Both the position numbers and the translations under genes were made by a program. Under the pieces are notes generated by a model that searched no databases, had not been told where the DNA came from, and worked only from the letters and a program-made list of their open reading frames with translations. A DNA stretch of 64,000 nt from Pseudoscleropodium purum (lineage: Eukaryota; Streptophyta; Bryopsida; Hypnales; Brachytheciaceae), in contig OZ017805.1 in assembly GCA_963969395.1 (NCBI GenBank), positions 806,001 through 870,000 on the forward strand, given 5' to 3'. Shown here piece by piece: positions 39,216 to 52,099 of the stretch (positions within the stretch are counted from its first letter, which is position 1; each line of letters opens with the position of its first letter).

Positions 39216-42200
39216 AGCATGAATAGAATAATTCCAAAACTAGGGTGTAACCAAAAAGCTCAGGGGTGAAATTAGATTTAAATGGAGAAGAAAGAAAGTG
39301 GGTATAATACCATGAGGTAAAGAACCTATTTGGAAGGGAGGGCCAAAAATAAATGGACTAAAAGGTAACTATTAAAGAACAAATTAATTATTATTTTGTC
39401 TAGAGAATTGCTTAGCCCTTAAAATGAAGATTAAGCCCAACACTCCCAAATAACATAACAATGCTTGCTAGATTTTTATAGACTTTATCAAACAATTATA
39501 CTTAGAGGGCTAAAACTTTGCCATCTCATTATACAGTACAAAGCTTAACAAGAGAAAAAAACTAGACTTAGGGTTTAGGGTTTAGAGTTTTGAATGTTTG
39601 CATTGGCTTCTGATTCGTGTAATTGAAATTGATAAATTATATTAATTTTTTTTAGAATTGGAAAAATGCATTTTTTCGAAAAAAATCTAAAAAGTGTAGA
39701 CTTTGCCATTTCCAAGGACTACTTGAAGTTGGTTGTTGGTATTTCATTTCTAAGAAATGTAATAAATTAGTTTCTACATTTCTGAAGATGTATAGAATGC
39801 AATGTAAAACACTACTACCATCAAGACTTCCAAACTAATCTTGTAAAATATGAAACATAAATAATACTTTGGCAAGTTGGATAGACTACAATAGTATAGA
39901 AAAATTCTCAATATGATTTTGATCAAAACTTTAATATTTTATTTAATGAATGATTTTTACATAGAATATTTATAATTTGTAGGTCTTTTTATGAACTATA
40001 AACATTTTAATCTTTAAATATGGTGACTTTTAAGACAATCACTTGTCATTGTTCATGATGTATTCAAGTACTATTTTAAATGGGAAAAGTTCATTTTAGA
40101 ACTAGAATACATCAATATTGTTTGGTTCAAGAATATTTAAAATATAAAACCTTCAAAACCTATTGTATATAGAGGTTAGAAAACAAATTTAAGAATCTAT
40201 AGCTAAAAAAAATCACACTTTTGTGCACTTAGGATAGGTTTGCATTTATATGTTTCTTAGTGTTTGAATGTCAAATCCTAAATTACTAAAGGTTAATATT
40301 CTTTCAAGGTCCATGGACAATCATGAATGCAATTTTAAAAATGTCATAGTATGTCATCAATAAATTAAAATGAATCTTGGCGACTTTCATCTTTGTATGA
40401 ATTGACTATAAATCTAGATTGTACAATTTTTTATTAATTGTACCCTTCTTTCATGATAAATTCAAATTTCACAGTATTTTCATAGATATAATATTTTGCC
40501 CACCTTCAATTATAGTAAATCATAGTGAATTTAGTTCTTGTCAAAATTTTTGTCAAAATCAAATTAGACAAAAAACATATTTTTCATAAAATGAAATATT
40601 CTCAAAAACCAATATTCAAGTTATGTATTAGCAAAAACTTACATTGATAGATACATTCAACTTAAGGGTCATTGGTAGTTATGGAATTTTGGGTGAATAA
40701 TATAGCAATAATATATGAAGATAAATTTAGACTAATTTCTAGAACTAGTTATTTTTGAAATAATTGCTAAGGTTTGATTAATTTATTTAATTTATTTTAC
40801 TTTACATATGTTTTTCTATTCTTACATGTAGTTTGAGAATTAGAATAGGAAATTTTGTCATATAAAACCTTCAAAAACTTATAGTAATAGACAATTTATA
40901 GTATTGTTTAATAATAATAAAAGATTGTTATTTCAAAATCATTTATTATGTTTAATTTGGCCAAACATGATGTTTCACTAAATTTTACTTAGACATGATT
41001 TCATGTTTTTTGTTAACCATTGATGCCTAGGGGAGTGAGTTATGCCACATGAAACCAAAATGGATTGAAGTTTGGCAACAAACTAAATTGCAAAGATTGG
41101 AAATTATATTTCTTTTAGAATTGGTTTCAATTTATATTTTTGTTTAAAATAGAAAGACTATTTTATTTCAATACAATATTAAAACTATTCTTCAAATGAA
41201 GTTTTATTATGGTTAGGAAATAACCATAACACTCTTATTCATTTAATTTGTACCTTTAATGTAGTATGTACTTGAATTTAATAAATTTTTTGAAGAATAT
41301 AGAAACCACTTTTCTTTGAAAGTTTTCTTTTTAAATTTTGAATCCAATTCTAAATACACATAATGTGATTTACTGCACATTTTCTAATTTAGTAACACAA
41401 TTTAAAGTCTAATAATGTAGTACAAGTTAGACTTACCCATTAATTGCCTTTTATGCTATTTTTTCCTTGTACCTACATAGAGTACATTGTAGAAGGAAAA
41501 AATGTGCACTATTGATATGGGATGATGGAATGGGGTATTAAGGTAGAAATAGATGCATCTACCTTAATAAGGTGAAAAAAAAGACAAGTTTAACATTTAC
41601 ATGAAAACTTGGTTATTGATAACACCTACCAAAACTAAATCTCCACTAATTCATTGCAATTTTTACATAAACTTGAAATATTTATAACATTACTCCAAAA
41701 AATTTTAAGCCATGGCATTTTAAAGTGTAGGAAAAATCCTTTGATTGGGCATCACTAGTAGTATAGAGAGTAGTAAAGACTTTATTTGATCATTTATTAC
41801 CACTAGTAAAAATTTTAGTATATGTAATAATGTTTAATATGAATTGTATAGAATTGAAGTAAGCTTCTCTATCATTTTTTTGGACTATAGTAAAACTATT
41901 GTCTTGAACCGCAAAGGTAACAAAAAATGCCTTTTTTAGTACTTGATACTATGATTACCAATTTTGATAAATAAGAGCTTTGCTCCTACCTTTGCATGTA
42001 ATTATAAAAACACATTGTAAAGATTGATGATTTGCAAATTATAAACTATAAAATTTCAAGCTTTTTGAATTTTAATTGTTAAGATTTCAAGACCCTTTCA
42101 TTTATTTAATTATTTTTTATCTCAAAAAATTTCATTTCTATTTCTTGTATACATTGTATGAAATAGTCTTTACAGTTACTTTTCTTTTCTTATTAAAACT

Positions 42201-44370
42201 ACCATTCAAAAGAATTATTCATTGTCTAGAAATTATTTTAGGAATAAATATGCAATTCAAGTACTTCTATTACAAGGAATAATTTACATTTATGAAAATC
42301 ATTGAATGTGTCTATATATCATTAAAAAACATTCAAGAAAGTAATTTTAGTATATTTGGAATTGTTCATAAATATTTAAAATTTCTTTGCACAAATCATG
42401 TAAATTGAATATGTACGTAAATTTTTTTGATATTCATATAGAAATAGTAGACAAATAAGGCCATGAGGCTAAAGGCTACACTTTTAAGGGATTTTTTGAC
42501 AATACGTATAGGGTATAGAGTCCTATTGTCCTTCTAAGAAAGGATTTAGATTTTAGGCAATCTATTATGACCTCAATATTGATCATGATTTTTGGGAAGT
42601 TTTGGTGAAAATTTAAAAACAAAGTAGTTTTCAAAAAATATATTTTTTATTTGAGATGGTGTCCAAGATCAAAGCTTTAGCATCCTAAATCCCTTTTTTG
42701 GAGTATTGAAAGAACACATAAAACTATACCAAAAAAGTGGAAATTTAAAAAAGTAAAATATTAATTTTTTATAAATTATTTTTTACTAGCATGAAGAGGT
42801 TTAATTTATTCCATTTGGATTTGTTGTTGAGAATCTCAATTTAAGAGCAATCAAAGAGTCTTTTTGAAAAAACAACTAAATGAATTTAATGCTAAATGCA
42901 ATTTTCATAATGTTTAAAGCCTTTTTTAATAAGAGTAATGTTGTTTGCTAAAACAATCTGACTACTGGAATGAAAGTGTAAGAAATACATCTTAAAGTTG
43001 TTAACATTCATTTTCCTTTCAATCTTGGTCTTACTTCTATTTATTCAACAATTTCTTAGTTATAGAAAGTAATTGATTATCTTATTTGGAATTGTATTCT
43101 GCAACTTTCAAATTGATTCTTCATTACAAGGTTCAAAGTTTTTAAATGGAATGGGCACTTGTAATCAATCCTAAAAAGTGCTTTGAAAATGACTTGTGGT
43201 GTTTCTAAGATTAATTTCTATAGACATTGGAAGTGGCAATCACTTTGTTTGCCTTCCCCATCTTCTCACCCTCAATTGTTCAAAAGAGTGGAGACCTTAC
43301 GTGCTAAACTAGGCCCTACAACCCAAATTTGAAAATTTATAAGTGAATTGTGAAATATTTAAACATAACGTACATTATGAACCGCACATAATTATTGATA
43401 GCATTGAAATGAACATGGTTTTGAAATTGACCTCTATAGTCATTGAATGCAACTAAAAACAAATCTATTAATTGCAAGTTACCACTGGTTTTTTTTATTT
43501 GCCAATCTTTCTTTATAATTGCAAGTGAACAATTTAAATAAGGATCTAGAATTATAAAAAGGACCTATGACCCAACTCATTTAAAAATTCATAAGTATTT
43601 GCAAAATGCTCTCCAAAACATAAAACCACTTGTGTTACATTCCTCCTGTTATTTTCTTCCTTTGGAAAGTGAGCTAGAAATATTTTCATCCTAGGAAAGA
43701 AATATAGAAGATCAATCAACCTTTAAATGCTCCGCTTTACCACCTCATACTTTAACTCAATAATATTTGGAAGATAATAACTCAATAATATTTTATTCTA
43801 TTTGTCCTAAATTTGTCACCAATTTTTTATTGTTAGAAAGGTGAGCAAAAAAATTTCAATTTAAAAAAAAGAGGTGATGCAATCCTTGGACGTAGAGGTT
43901 TTTGCTCCCCCATAATATAAGACAACGTCAACCCTAAATTAGGTACCATGTATCAACCACTACTCGTTCCGGGTATCAATCGGTCAAGGAGTTTTGGATT
44001 CAAAGGGTATTGGTGACTTTCCTGTTGTGTAGCTTAGAGTTTCATTGTTTGCTTGCAAGTTTTGGAATACGACGACGCTCTTGTTTGAGAGCAATTTTTT
44101 TTTGTTTATGCTCCCAGTGTTGTGATTTTGTGCATGTTTTAGAAGGACGTTGTAGCATGTTCGTTGGTGTTTTTTGAAATTTGGGTAACTAAAGGATTGG
44201 GTATTTTGGTTGTGCATTAATTTTCATTGTGTGGTGAAATTGCTTGGCGAGTTTTTCATTATGCAATGTTCTTGCATTATTCTCTTATGTGTCAATCTGT
44301 TGTCTTTGATAGGTGAGAAGTCAATTTTTGCAATTTCTACTTTGTGTTGGCATTCAACTGTAGCTATTGC
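39216..44370. other. Long AT-rich stretch without recognisable genes
   Basis: About 5 kb with no open frame above 80 codons bearing a known motif and no clear element termini. One short telomere-like run (TTAGGGTTTAGGGTTTAG, about 39567-39586) is present. CG dinucleotides are almost absent, as expected of old, formerly methylated repeats that have decayed by C-to-T change. Confidence 0.4.
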
Positions 44371-44377
44371 TCTTTGG

Positions 44378-44582
44378 TTGTTTCTAATTTTTGTATTCAA
44401 TGATGCATTAGTTTCAGTATTTCAATTATTCATACATTAAGTTCTTTAGTTTCCTTTAAGGTCACAGAATTTTCATCGGTTGTTTTTAGTTTTTGTATTC
44501 AATATTGTGTTAGTTTTAGTATTTCAATTGCTCGTACATCATGCTCTTTAGTTTCCTTAAAGGTTACAAAACTTCCAATCTG
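44378..44582. repeat. Two-copy tandem duplication, 102-bp period
   Basis: The word ttgtattcaa starts at 44391 and 44493. Both copies contain 'ttagttt(c/t)agtatttcaatt', 'catacat(t/c)a' and 'tctttagtttcctt'. Copies differ at about one base in eight. Confidence 0.75.
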
Positions 44583-44980
44583 CTCCATTGTAAGTAGTGA
44601 TCTTTCTCTTGTTCTTCTAGTGTTTCATATGCAAATTTTCCAATTTCGTTTATCTTACATTTCATTTTGATTTGTCTGTGATGCAGAAATCATGATCTGT
44701 ATAGGCACTACTAGAAATGTATGACCAAAACAATAGAAATTCAATTGTTTTATATTATTTGGGACAGTAGAATGACCATTTTGTAACTTTTTGTGAAAAT
44801 CAACAGAATGGCAAATTCTTTCTGTTGGTTTCGATAGTGCAATGACCAAATCAACAAGTTTTTGTTGAATTTGGAATCTTTTAAGAATTTTTTTGGATTC
44901 CTCTTGGAATGTTTGAGAATTTAAGTATAATGATTTAAAAAAAAAATTAATCATGTAAAATTCAATCTTTTTTCAATTCA

Positions 44981-45320
44981 GCAGACTTTGAAGTCCATTC
45001 TCGCATAGTAGAATAAAAAATTTCAAAAAACATAAAATTAACAAAAGTTGTAAATTCAAGCTGAATTTTACCTCCAAAAATCCATTTGTGATTTCAATCA
45101 TCCAATAAAAAGTTATAAAACAAAACTAGAGAGGGGTAGTTAGGAACATTTATTTTGACATTTTTAAACATTCTCTCTGGTTTTTATCCATAACATTTTA
45201 TCCATAATTACAAACGGATTTTTGTAGGTGAAAGTTATCTTGAATTTATAACTTTTTTTAGTTCCAAGTTTTTTGAAAAAATGTGTTCTACTATTACTAA
45301 ATGACCTCTGAAGTCCATTT
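44981..45320. repeat. Inverted repeat, third copy of the shared hairpin module
   Basis: The left arm starts gcagactttgaagtccat; the right arm ends with the reverse complement of that start (ctctgaagtccat). Between them are 'tacctccaaaaatccatttg' on the left and its inverse 'caaacggatttttgtaggt' on the right, with 'ctagagagg' near the centre. It follows the same order of words as the hairpins at 34996-35353 and 36140-36487. Confidence 0.8.
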
Positions 45321-45398
45321 AAAATACAAAACACACGAAAAAACAATGAAAAAACTAAATAAATAAATTTTTAGTTCTTATGTGGTCACCTAAATATT

Positions 45399-45470
45399 TG
45401 GGTGGTTTAGTGGTTCAAACCTTGAACCTCCAAACATGAGGTCCAAGGTTCGAAACCCCTTGGAGGCACC
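45399..45470 (+). other. tRNA-like relic inside the CACTA-like MITE
   Basis: GTGGTTTAGTGGTT (A-box-like) is followed about 45 bases later by GGTTCGAAACC, a perfect polymerase III B-box match. Between them ACCTC and GAGGT could pair around a seven-base loop (caaacat) at the anticodon-stem position. The T-stem pairs poorly and no amino-acceptor stem is convincing, so a working tRNA is unlikely. Just downstream 'gttgcctaggcggtt' repeats about three times. Confidence 0.4.
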
Positions 45471-45780
45471 CGCCTGTATGGTGGGTTGCCTAGGCGGTTC
45501 TTGCCCATGTGGCGGTTGCCTAGGTGGTTGCCTAGGCAAAAAAAAATTTAATTTTAAATAGGTACCCCTCCCCCCCCCCCCTCCCTGCCCATATTTTTAA
45601 TTTAAATTTTTAAAAAAAGTAAAAATTCAATTCAATTTTTTTTTTGGTCCAAAACAATAGATAAAATCAATAGATTTTAGTTTGATTTTGTCTAAAACAA
45701 CACCTTTAAAATGATTGAATCAGTTAACAGATTTGAGTTGAAATTCTATTGTTTTGATTATGAATTTTCTAGTAGTGAGG

Positions 45781-48700
45781 GGAGGGTTTTGGTTCTTAAA
45801 GAATTGTCCTCTATGGGAAATTAATTTTTGTATATAGCAAAAATTGTTCATCAAATATATTAGTAAGTCTTAGAAGATCCTTAAACCCTTGTTGGTGTCC
45901 TCTAGTTCAATTAGAAGTAGAGGTTCATGGTTTTTTTAGTGAAATTGAAACAATGCAAGTTGAGTCTCATTAGAATAGGCAGTGTTTAATAGTTCAGGGT
46001 ACAAACAGAGAATATGAGAAAATGAAAGGTGGTTTAGGGATTTAGAAAAGTCTCCATCAAAGAGTAGTCAATATGAATTTAGGTTGTCTTGACTTCATAT
46101 TGACGACAATTTCTAGTTTTCAACCTTTAGCAAAGATATCTTGCACTCGTTATCAGCCATTCTTTAGACCTAAGTCTAATCAACTTGAATTTAAGTTGGT
46201 TTTTGTTAGATTCAAGTCAGTTTTTGTCAACTTCAACTCGGTTTTCATTAAATTCAAGTCAATTTGAGGTAAAGGCAAGTTGAATTGCCATGATATCAAG
46301 TTGATTCTACTTGGATTCAAGCCAAGTCGACTTGAAATAAAATGATATGAGTATGAGTTCTCCTAGGAACAACCTAAATTCAAGTCAAATTGACTTGAAT
46401 TCTAGTTGCACCTACAAGAACTCATGCTTGCACAATCTCATTTCAAGTTGACTCGACTTGAATCCAAATGGAATAACCTCATCTCCGATAGATTGAACCT
46501 CATTTAAACTTGATTTGAGATAAAATCTCAGACACTTAGATAAATAGACATGTGTATTCTTTCTAAAAAACCCAAAATTCCAACAAAACAAAAACATTTA
46601 ACTTGCATTGAGTTAAAGATTTGCAGGAAGGCCTTCCTTGAATAATAAATAAAATCTACCCCATATATCCGAGTTTATAAGAAAAAGGTTAAGTCGAATT
46701 GACTTAAACTTCCTAAGTACCTGCAGATCCAATAAGATAACCGGCTTTAATTACCTAGACCCTTTAAACTACATATTCAAAAATTAAAAAACCTTCTAGT
46801 ACATGAGAAAACAATAGAGAATATAGAACTCTACATTAGAACATTAGTACATTGGTACTCAACTCGTATCGACATAAAAAAAAGCAAGCAATAAAAGCTA
46901 CTTGCTAAATGAAAATTCCATAAGGTCGAATAAAGAATTGTCGATAAAAAAGATGACATAAATCAGGATATTGATTGTGGAGTTAGTAGCCAATATAAAG
47001 TTGCAATATTAGGAAAATAAAAAAATCACACATATCTAGAAGTGAATCAACTTGATTTGACTTGAATGCTAATTGGAATCGTTATTCCTTGTAGTGATAG
47101 AGGACAAAAAACAAATCTCCAAGTTCAATTCAAATGATATACAATTTCTGAGGATAAATCCAAGGACTTCAGGGACAAATTTGTTCTCAAAGAATGCTAG
47201 ACTTGGAAGGAGTTAGAGAATGTGGAATTTTGGAACATTGTCCTTACACCAATGAGTGGCATTTAAGCTTCAGAATGAAATATAAGAACTGCTCCTCAAA
47301 TCTTTTAATCACGTTGCCTACGAATTGGTTACTAAAGTAACAATTGGACCGGAGGAGATAAAGATTATCTCTTGCAAAACTAACAGCCTTGAAGAAAACG
47401 TTGAATACATGTTTTTCTTTGTCATACCAACTCAAGGTTTTACCTTCTCGATTGCTACAACATGTTGAAGTCTAGTAGACACTAGCATCAGTGAGTTAGA
47501 GAAGGATTTTGTCAGAACCTAGAGAAACAAATTTCAATTATTTCAAATAGAATTTGAATTAAGAAATCCATTATCAGTATATTTTTTTGATTCTATTGGT
47601 GGAAAATAGAGAAATTATTGGAAGAATGGATTAGCAAACCATAGGGTCTCTTAGTTGAGATAAAGTGGTTGAGGAGGAAATTCACATTTTTCGTCCTAAC
47701 TAGAAACTGGAACCTAGATAGTTGTCCAACAAGTATTTTCAAAGACTTTCGACAATATTGAGACTAGATCAAATCAATCCGGAAATGTGTGGGATTCGGA
47801 TTCTAGAAATGTTTTGAATCCGGAATCTGGAAAATGATCTAGGACAAAAGATTCACACCTGGGTAGCAACCTGGACGACTCTAATGAAGGCTTCTATAAA
47901 GACACCAGGGAGTCAAAGTGGGAGCAATTCAAAGAAGCCGTGGGAGGTAGCTCGTAGGTAGTCTCCACTTAGTTAGGATTTTTTAGGTTTCGAAACGTTT
48001 TTTCTAGATGCAGGCCCAAATTTCGGATTTCTAGAGATTCCAGAATTTTAGGAATTCCGGATTTCACAGGACAACTATCCTATGACTTTCTGGATTTCTA
48101 GGGACACTTGGGTTGAGAACTTTCTAGGTATTCTAGGTTGTTCATTGATTGGTTGCCTTGATTTCTGAGGTGCCTTTTTGGCTTTTTAGGTTTTCATTTT
48201 GGTTTTGCTTTTGGTTTTTAAGGGCAGACAAGTTTCTTGCCCTCTCATTCCATTCTAGAGCGTTTTCAATTGTATTTCATTCCCTTTTGAAATTTGAGCC
48301 TCATAGTGTGTATTTTGGCTTCCTTTGTGTCCGGATTGTGTTGATTTATTACTTGGAATGTTGAAATGTGAGAGGATGGGTGAGGAGGAATCTAGATTTA
48401 GGGTAGCTGGGTTGGATTGAGGGAGTACTATTGTATTAGTATTAGATTTGTGACTAAGGAGCTATGCATGGTGCTTTTGAACTACCAGAATGATACTTCG
48501 GTTATATTGAAGAGTAGTGTGAGTGTAGATCCAGAATTAGAAACGATTCCGTGTGGAGATTAGGGACCGCTAGCGGAAACTTCCACTCACCGGAAGGTCT
48601 ACCAACCTTGGAATCTGTCTTACATCTAGAAAGACTACCTCTTTGTTAGTTCCAGATGCCTGAGATTTGTCTTTGTAGTAAGAAGGAATAAATGTAGTCT

Positions 48701-49117
48701 TGAGTGACCTGTATTCCGGATTGGCCATCTGAAATGTTGTGAGGATCTTAATCTTCTTTCCATACTGCAACACCTTAATTACTTGGGTGTTTGTTTGTTT
48801 TTATGAGTTCAATAAATGTGAAAAACTAGAGTGGTGAGTCCCTACTCCTCGAAAGACCAAGAGCAAACCCTCTGATGGTAAAACAGAGGTATTGAAAACC
48901 AAAACTTTGGAGGGATATAACTGGAAATCGGGTCATACCGGATTTGGATCAAATCCAGATTGAAGTAGTTGGATCCGGAAAAGGAGAGAATGTAAATAGC
49001 TGGAAGAATAGAGAGAGAATCGAGATACTAAAGTTTGGAAGAACATCTTGGAATTCCCTAGGACAATAATCTGTGTCATCTTATCATATTTTTGTGGCTA
49101 AAGATACTTACGCCTAG
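45781..49117. other. Non-coding stretch rich in TTCAAGTC/GACTTGAA palindromes
   Basis: No gene is supported, though it may include upstream exons or introns of the gene remnant that follows. Between about 46130 and 47080 a palindromic word of the type TTCAAGTCRA-TYGACTTGAA, whole or half, recurs around ten times; the best example (46377-46401) is a 25-base perfect palindrome with one central base. From about 47770 to 48090 a different word (ggattc/tccgga with 'ttctagaaa') recurs. CG content rises from about 47.7 kb onward. Confidence 0.5.
46377..46401. repeat. 25-base palindrome, archetype of a dispersed motif
   Basis: Two 12-base arms (AATTCAAGTCAA and its reverse complement) flank a single central A. 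Degenerate relatives occur nearby, at 33.4-34.4 kb and within the introns at 50166-50306 and 51606-51835. Confidence 0.75.
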
Positions 49118-50165
49118 ATGGTGAGCACGACACATTTAGCCAAATACATTGAAGAAAAGCACTTACAATCCAACAAAGAGGGGCCCCTTTCTCCCAAAGC
49201 TTTGGCTTTCCAAATCAACGCAATGCTCAAAGCGCACAACAAATTGGTGGTCAAGAACAAGGCCAAAGCAAAAAGCATGGTTCCAATGTCAATTTCCAAG
49301 GTATACGATGGAGCTAGTGGGAGCCGTGGTTCTCTGGTCATACATACTACTGAGTCAGTGAAGAGCAAAACAAAGAAGAAATTAACAACCAAGGATACTA
49401 GAGGAGCACCTAAAGATAGTCAAGCAAAGGGGTCAAAGACTTAAAGGAAGGCTACAATTGAGGCCACGTCAAAGGCAATAAACGAAGATAACATTGCCTC
49501 AGTTTTGACCACCCTCCTGAAGGACTTCAAGGGGAGTGTGGAGGAATTTAACCAAGAAGAGTCTAGGAAGGTGTACAAGGAGTACTGGTCATTCTATACC
49601 AATTTGTATGTCTTCAGGTAAGGGGTCAAGTTTAGCATTCCAATAGAACAACTTGAGACCCCTCCAAAAACTCTTAACATTCGTGGCATTGAAGAGAGAG
49701 GGGTCATAAAATGCCTACATTACTTTTAGGAAATGCCTGACCTAGACAAGAAGATGACTCCCTACACCATGCCCCAAAATTTGATGGAGACGCCATTATC
49801 TTTTCACGATATAAAGGCCAGAAAATTCTGGATGGTCAATGGTCAATACAATGTAGAGGCCAATAAGAGGATGAAGGACCTTGCTAGAGCCAAGAAAAAG
49901 TTCTAAAATTTTAAAAAATGGGAGTGCTTCATCATCTAGAATTCTAACGTGAAAATTATTTGCAAAATTTTAGCGCACTAAAACATAGTCAACCATTTCC
50001 AAAGCTACATGCCAATATGGGCAACTAGCATGTTGAGTGCACGAAATGTTGGGCTTTCTATTAGGAGGCCACCACCACCAAAGGAACAAATTGAGCTGAA
50101 TAACCCTATTACAGCCAAGAATAAGACAATTAGGGACACTATTGTTTAGGCAAAATGGACGATAG

Positions 50166-50306
50166 GTTTTCTTGTTTATGTCGATTTGACTTGAATTCTT
50201 ATCTTAAATTGTGTATTCTTCTGGTTCTATGCGCATCCACTTTTAAGTCGATGCGACTTGAATTATTTAGCTTCGTATTCTAACTTTTCTTTTGTACTCT
50301 TTGTAG
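50166..50306 (+). other. Intron of the unknown gene, carrying the palindromic motif
   Basis: Begins GTTTTC and ends in a T-rich tract plus TTTGTAG. Removing it keeps the flanking frame open. It contains two copies of gtcgat(t/g)(t/c)gacttgaatt, the dispersed motif seen upstream. Confidence 0.55.
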
Positions 50307-51605
50307 GAATTTCACAACGCCATGAAGCTTCGTTTTTTCATAATCAAAGTAAAGAAGTCCTAAGGCACATTGAGCAAGAGCAAGATGACGGATATTAACA
50401 TCCACAACTAGATCAAGATTATTATGATAGCCAATGATGTCTACGGTTTGTGGATAGAAATTATATTGTGGTAGTTGCTGGGGCTCTTGATCGATCCTAA
50501 GTCCTTGAAACCAAAGAGAGATGTGAAGTCATGGGATCCTCAAAAAGATAGAACCATTAGCAGGAAGTTCTTCAAGTGGTTGGAGAATACACCAGAATAC
50601 GACGTCAAGAAGCTTGCACTACACCTCTTCAACAAGATGCTGAAGCGAATGCTTTTCCACCTAAAGGTTACTATGAAGAAGATAACTAGTGTCCTTTTGG
50701 ATTGCTATAGCTATAAGGTGTGGCAAGAGTGGAATAAGACAAAACAAGCTGTGAGGAAATATCTTTATTTGGAGAAGTGCAACTTGGAATTCTTTGACAA
50801 TAAAGGTGATTATCGAAGGGAGAAGTGGAAAGCCTTCAAGCAAAAATACAAAATAATGAAGGCCACTAAGAACATGTTGTTCATAGCTCCCATGAAGAGC
50901 TTCTTTTTGTTGGTGAAGAGACCATCATTGAAAAACAAAACTGCCCTGTAGCTTTCTCCCTCCGCAACAAAGTTTTTCAAGGTCTTTCTCCGTAGCAAGG
51001 GCGACTACAAGAAGCTTGAGGCATTGGCATATTTGAAGCCGTATGACTATAAAGAGGACACGTTGATCTTGTAGGGGAACGAGGTATGGGGTCTTGAGGC
51101 AATGGACATCAAACTCAAGTTGATGGACTTTTGGAATATTCTAGGAGTAATTAATAGAGAGACAGCCTTGAAGGATTCACCATACTTCAATGAAATCTTT
51201 GACAAATTGATGAAGTTGATTGATCGTTCTTCCATCAACCTAGAGGTGTGGCATTAGATTTGTGGAGATGAAGACATTGAAGATGAACTTTGGATGCATA
51301 TCAGGTTCAGTGTCTTTGGAGCAATGTACATGATGCAAACTGCAGAATACATCCCTCTTCCAATAGAGTGGCTGGACGATTTGGTTGCTAGTTCCACTCA
51401 CTTGAAGGCTCTGGTGAGTCTCATCTTTCTCATCAAAAAGGGGACAAAGATTAAGACTAAGAAAGTACCTTGAAGATTTGAAGCACCAATGCTCCCAAAG
51501 TAGCACAAGCTAGGGTTTAACAATGAGTTGGAGTATAGAGTGTACAACACAGAACTTCGAATGGAGTTTTACATTTGTGTGTTGGACTTCTTCTACGACT
51601 TAAAG

Positions 51606-51835
51606 GTAGATGTGTTTTCAGTTTTTACAAGGGGGAAAATGTTTTGTGCAACTTGGATAAGTAAGATGCTTGAATGCTTTAGTGTTTAAGTCAATCTGAA
51701 TTAATTGGGCTTGTTTTTTATGGTCATCTTACATTCAAGTGATTCATTTCATGAAAATTGACTCCTATAGATATTATTCAAGTCAGCTCAAAATGAACAT
51801 TTCATTGGTGACTAATTCAAAATGGATTGGTATAG
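51606..51835 (+). other. Second intron of the unknown gene
   Basis: Begins GTAGAT after ...TTAAAG and ends TGGTATAG before ATGACAGGAATGG. It contains aagtcaatctgaatt and attcaagtcagc, degenerate forms of the same dispersed motif. Confidence 0.45.
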
Positions 51836-52099
51836 ATGACAGGAATGGATCACTATAACATTGTTGATTGAAAGCATTGCGACAATTTCGAAGACCTTGC
51901 GGTAGAGTCGAAGTACTTGGATAGGGACGACTTTCTTGACACCAACTACTACATGGACAAGAAGAAGCATCTAGTGAAGAGATTGCAAACATTAGGGAAG
52001 GCTAGGTCGAGCTCACAAAAGGACAAGAGTTGGAATTGACCCAAAGAGAGGATCCAAGTGAGGAGCTAAAGGGGACTGACGTTGTTGATCTAGCTAGGG

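Larger units (their letters stand above)
44706..45777. mobile_element. CACTA-like MITE with 3-bp target duplication (1,072 bp)
   Basis: Left end CACTACTAGAAATGTATGA and the reverse complement of the right end, CACTACTAGAAAATTCATAA, are near-identical. Similarity continues inward through 'caaaacaatagaa(a/t)ttcaa' for about 40 bases. The flanking triplet AGG occurs on both sides (44703-44705 and 45778-45780), the 3-bp duplication expected of CACTA insertion. It encodes no transposase. Inside are a long hairpin (44981-45320), a tRNA-like segment and a C-run, all with relatives in the element at 34525-36910. Confidence 0.85.

Noticed and set aside
45399..45470. A functional tRNA gene
   Set aside because: T-stem and acceptor stem do not pair convincingly and the segment lies within a mobile element shared with another copy.
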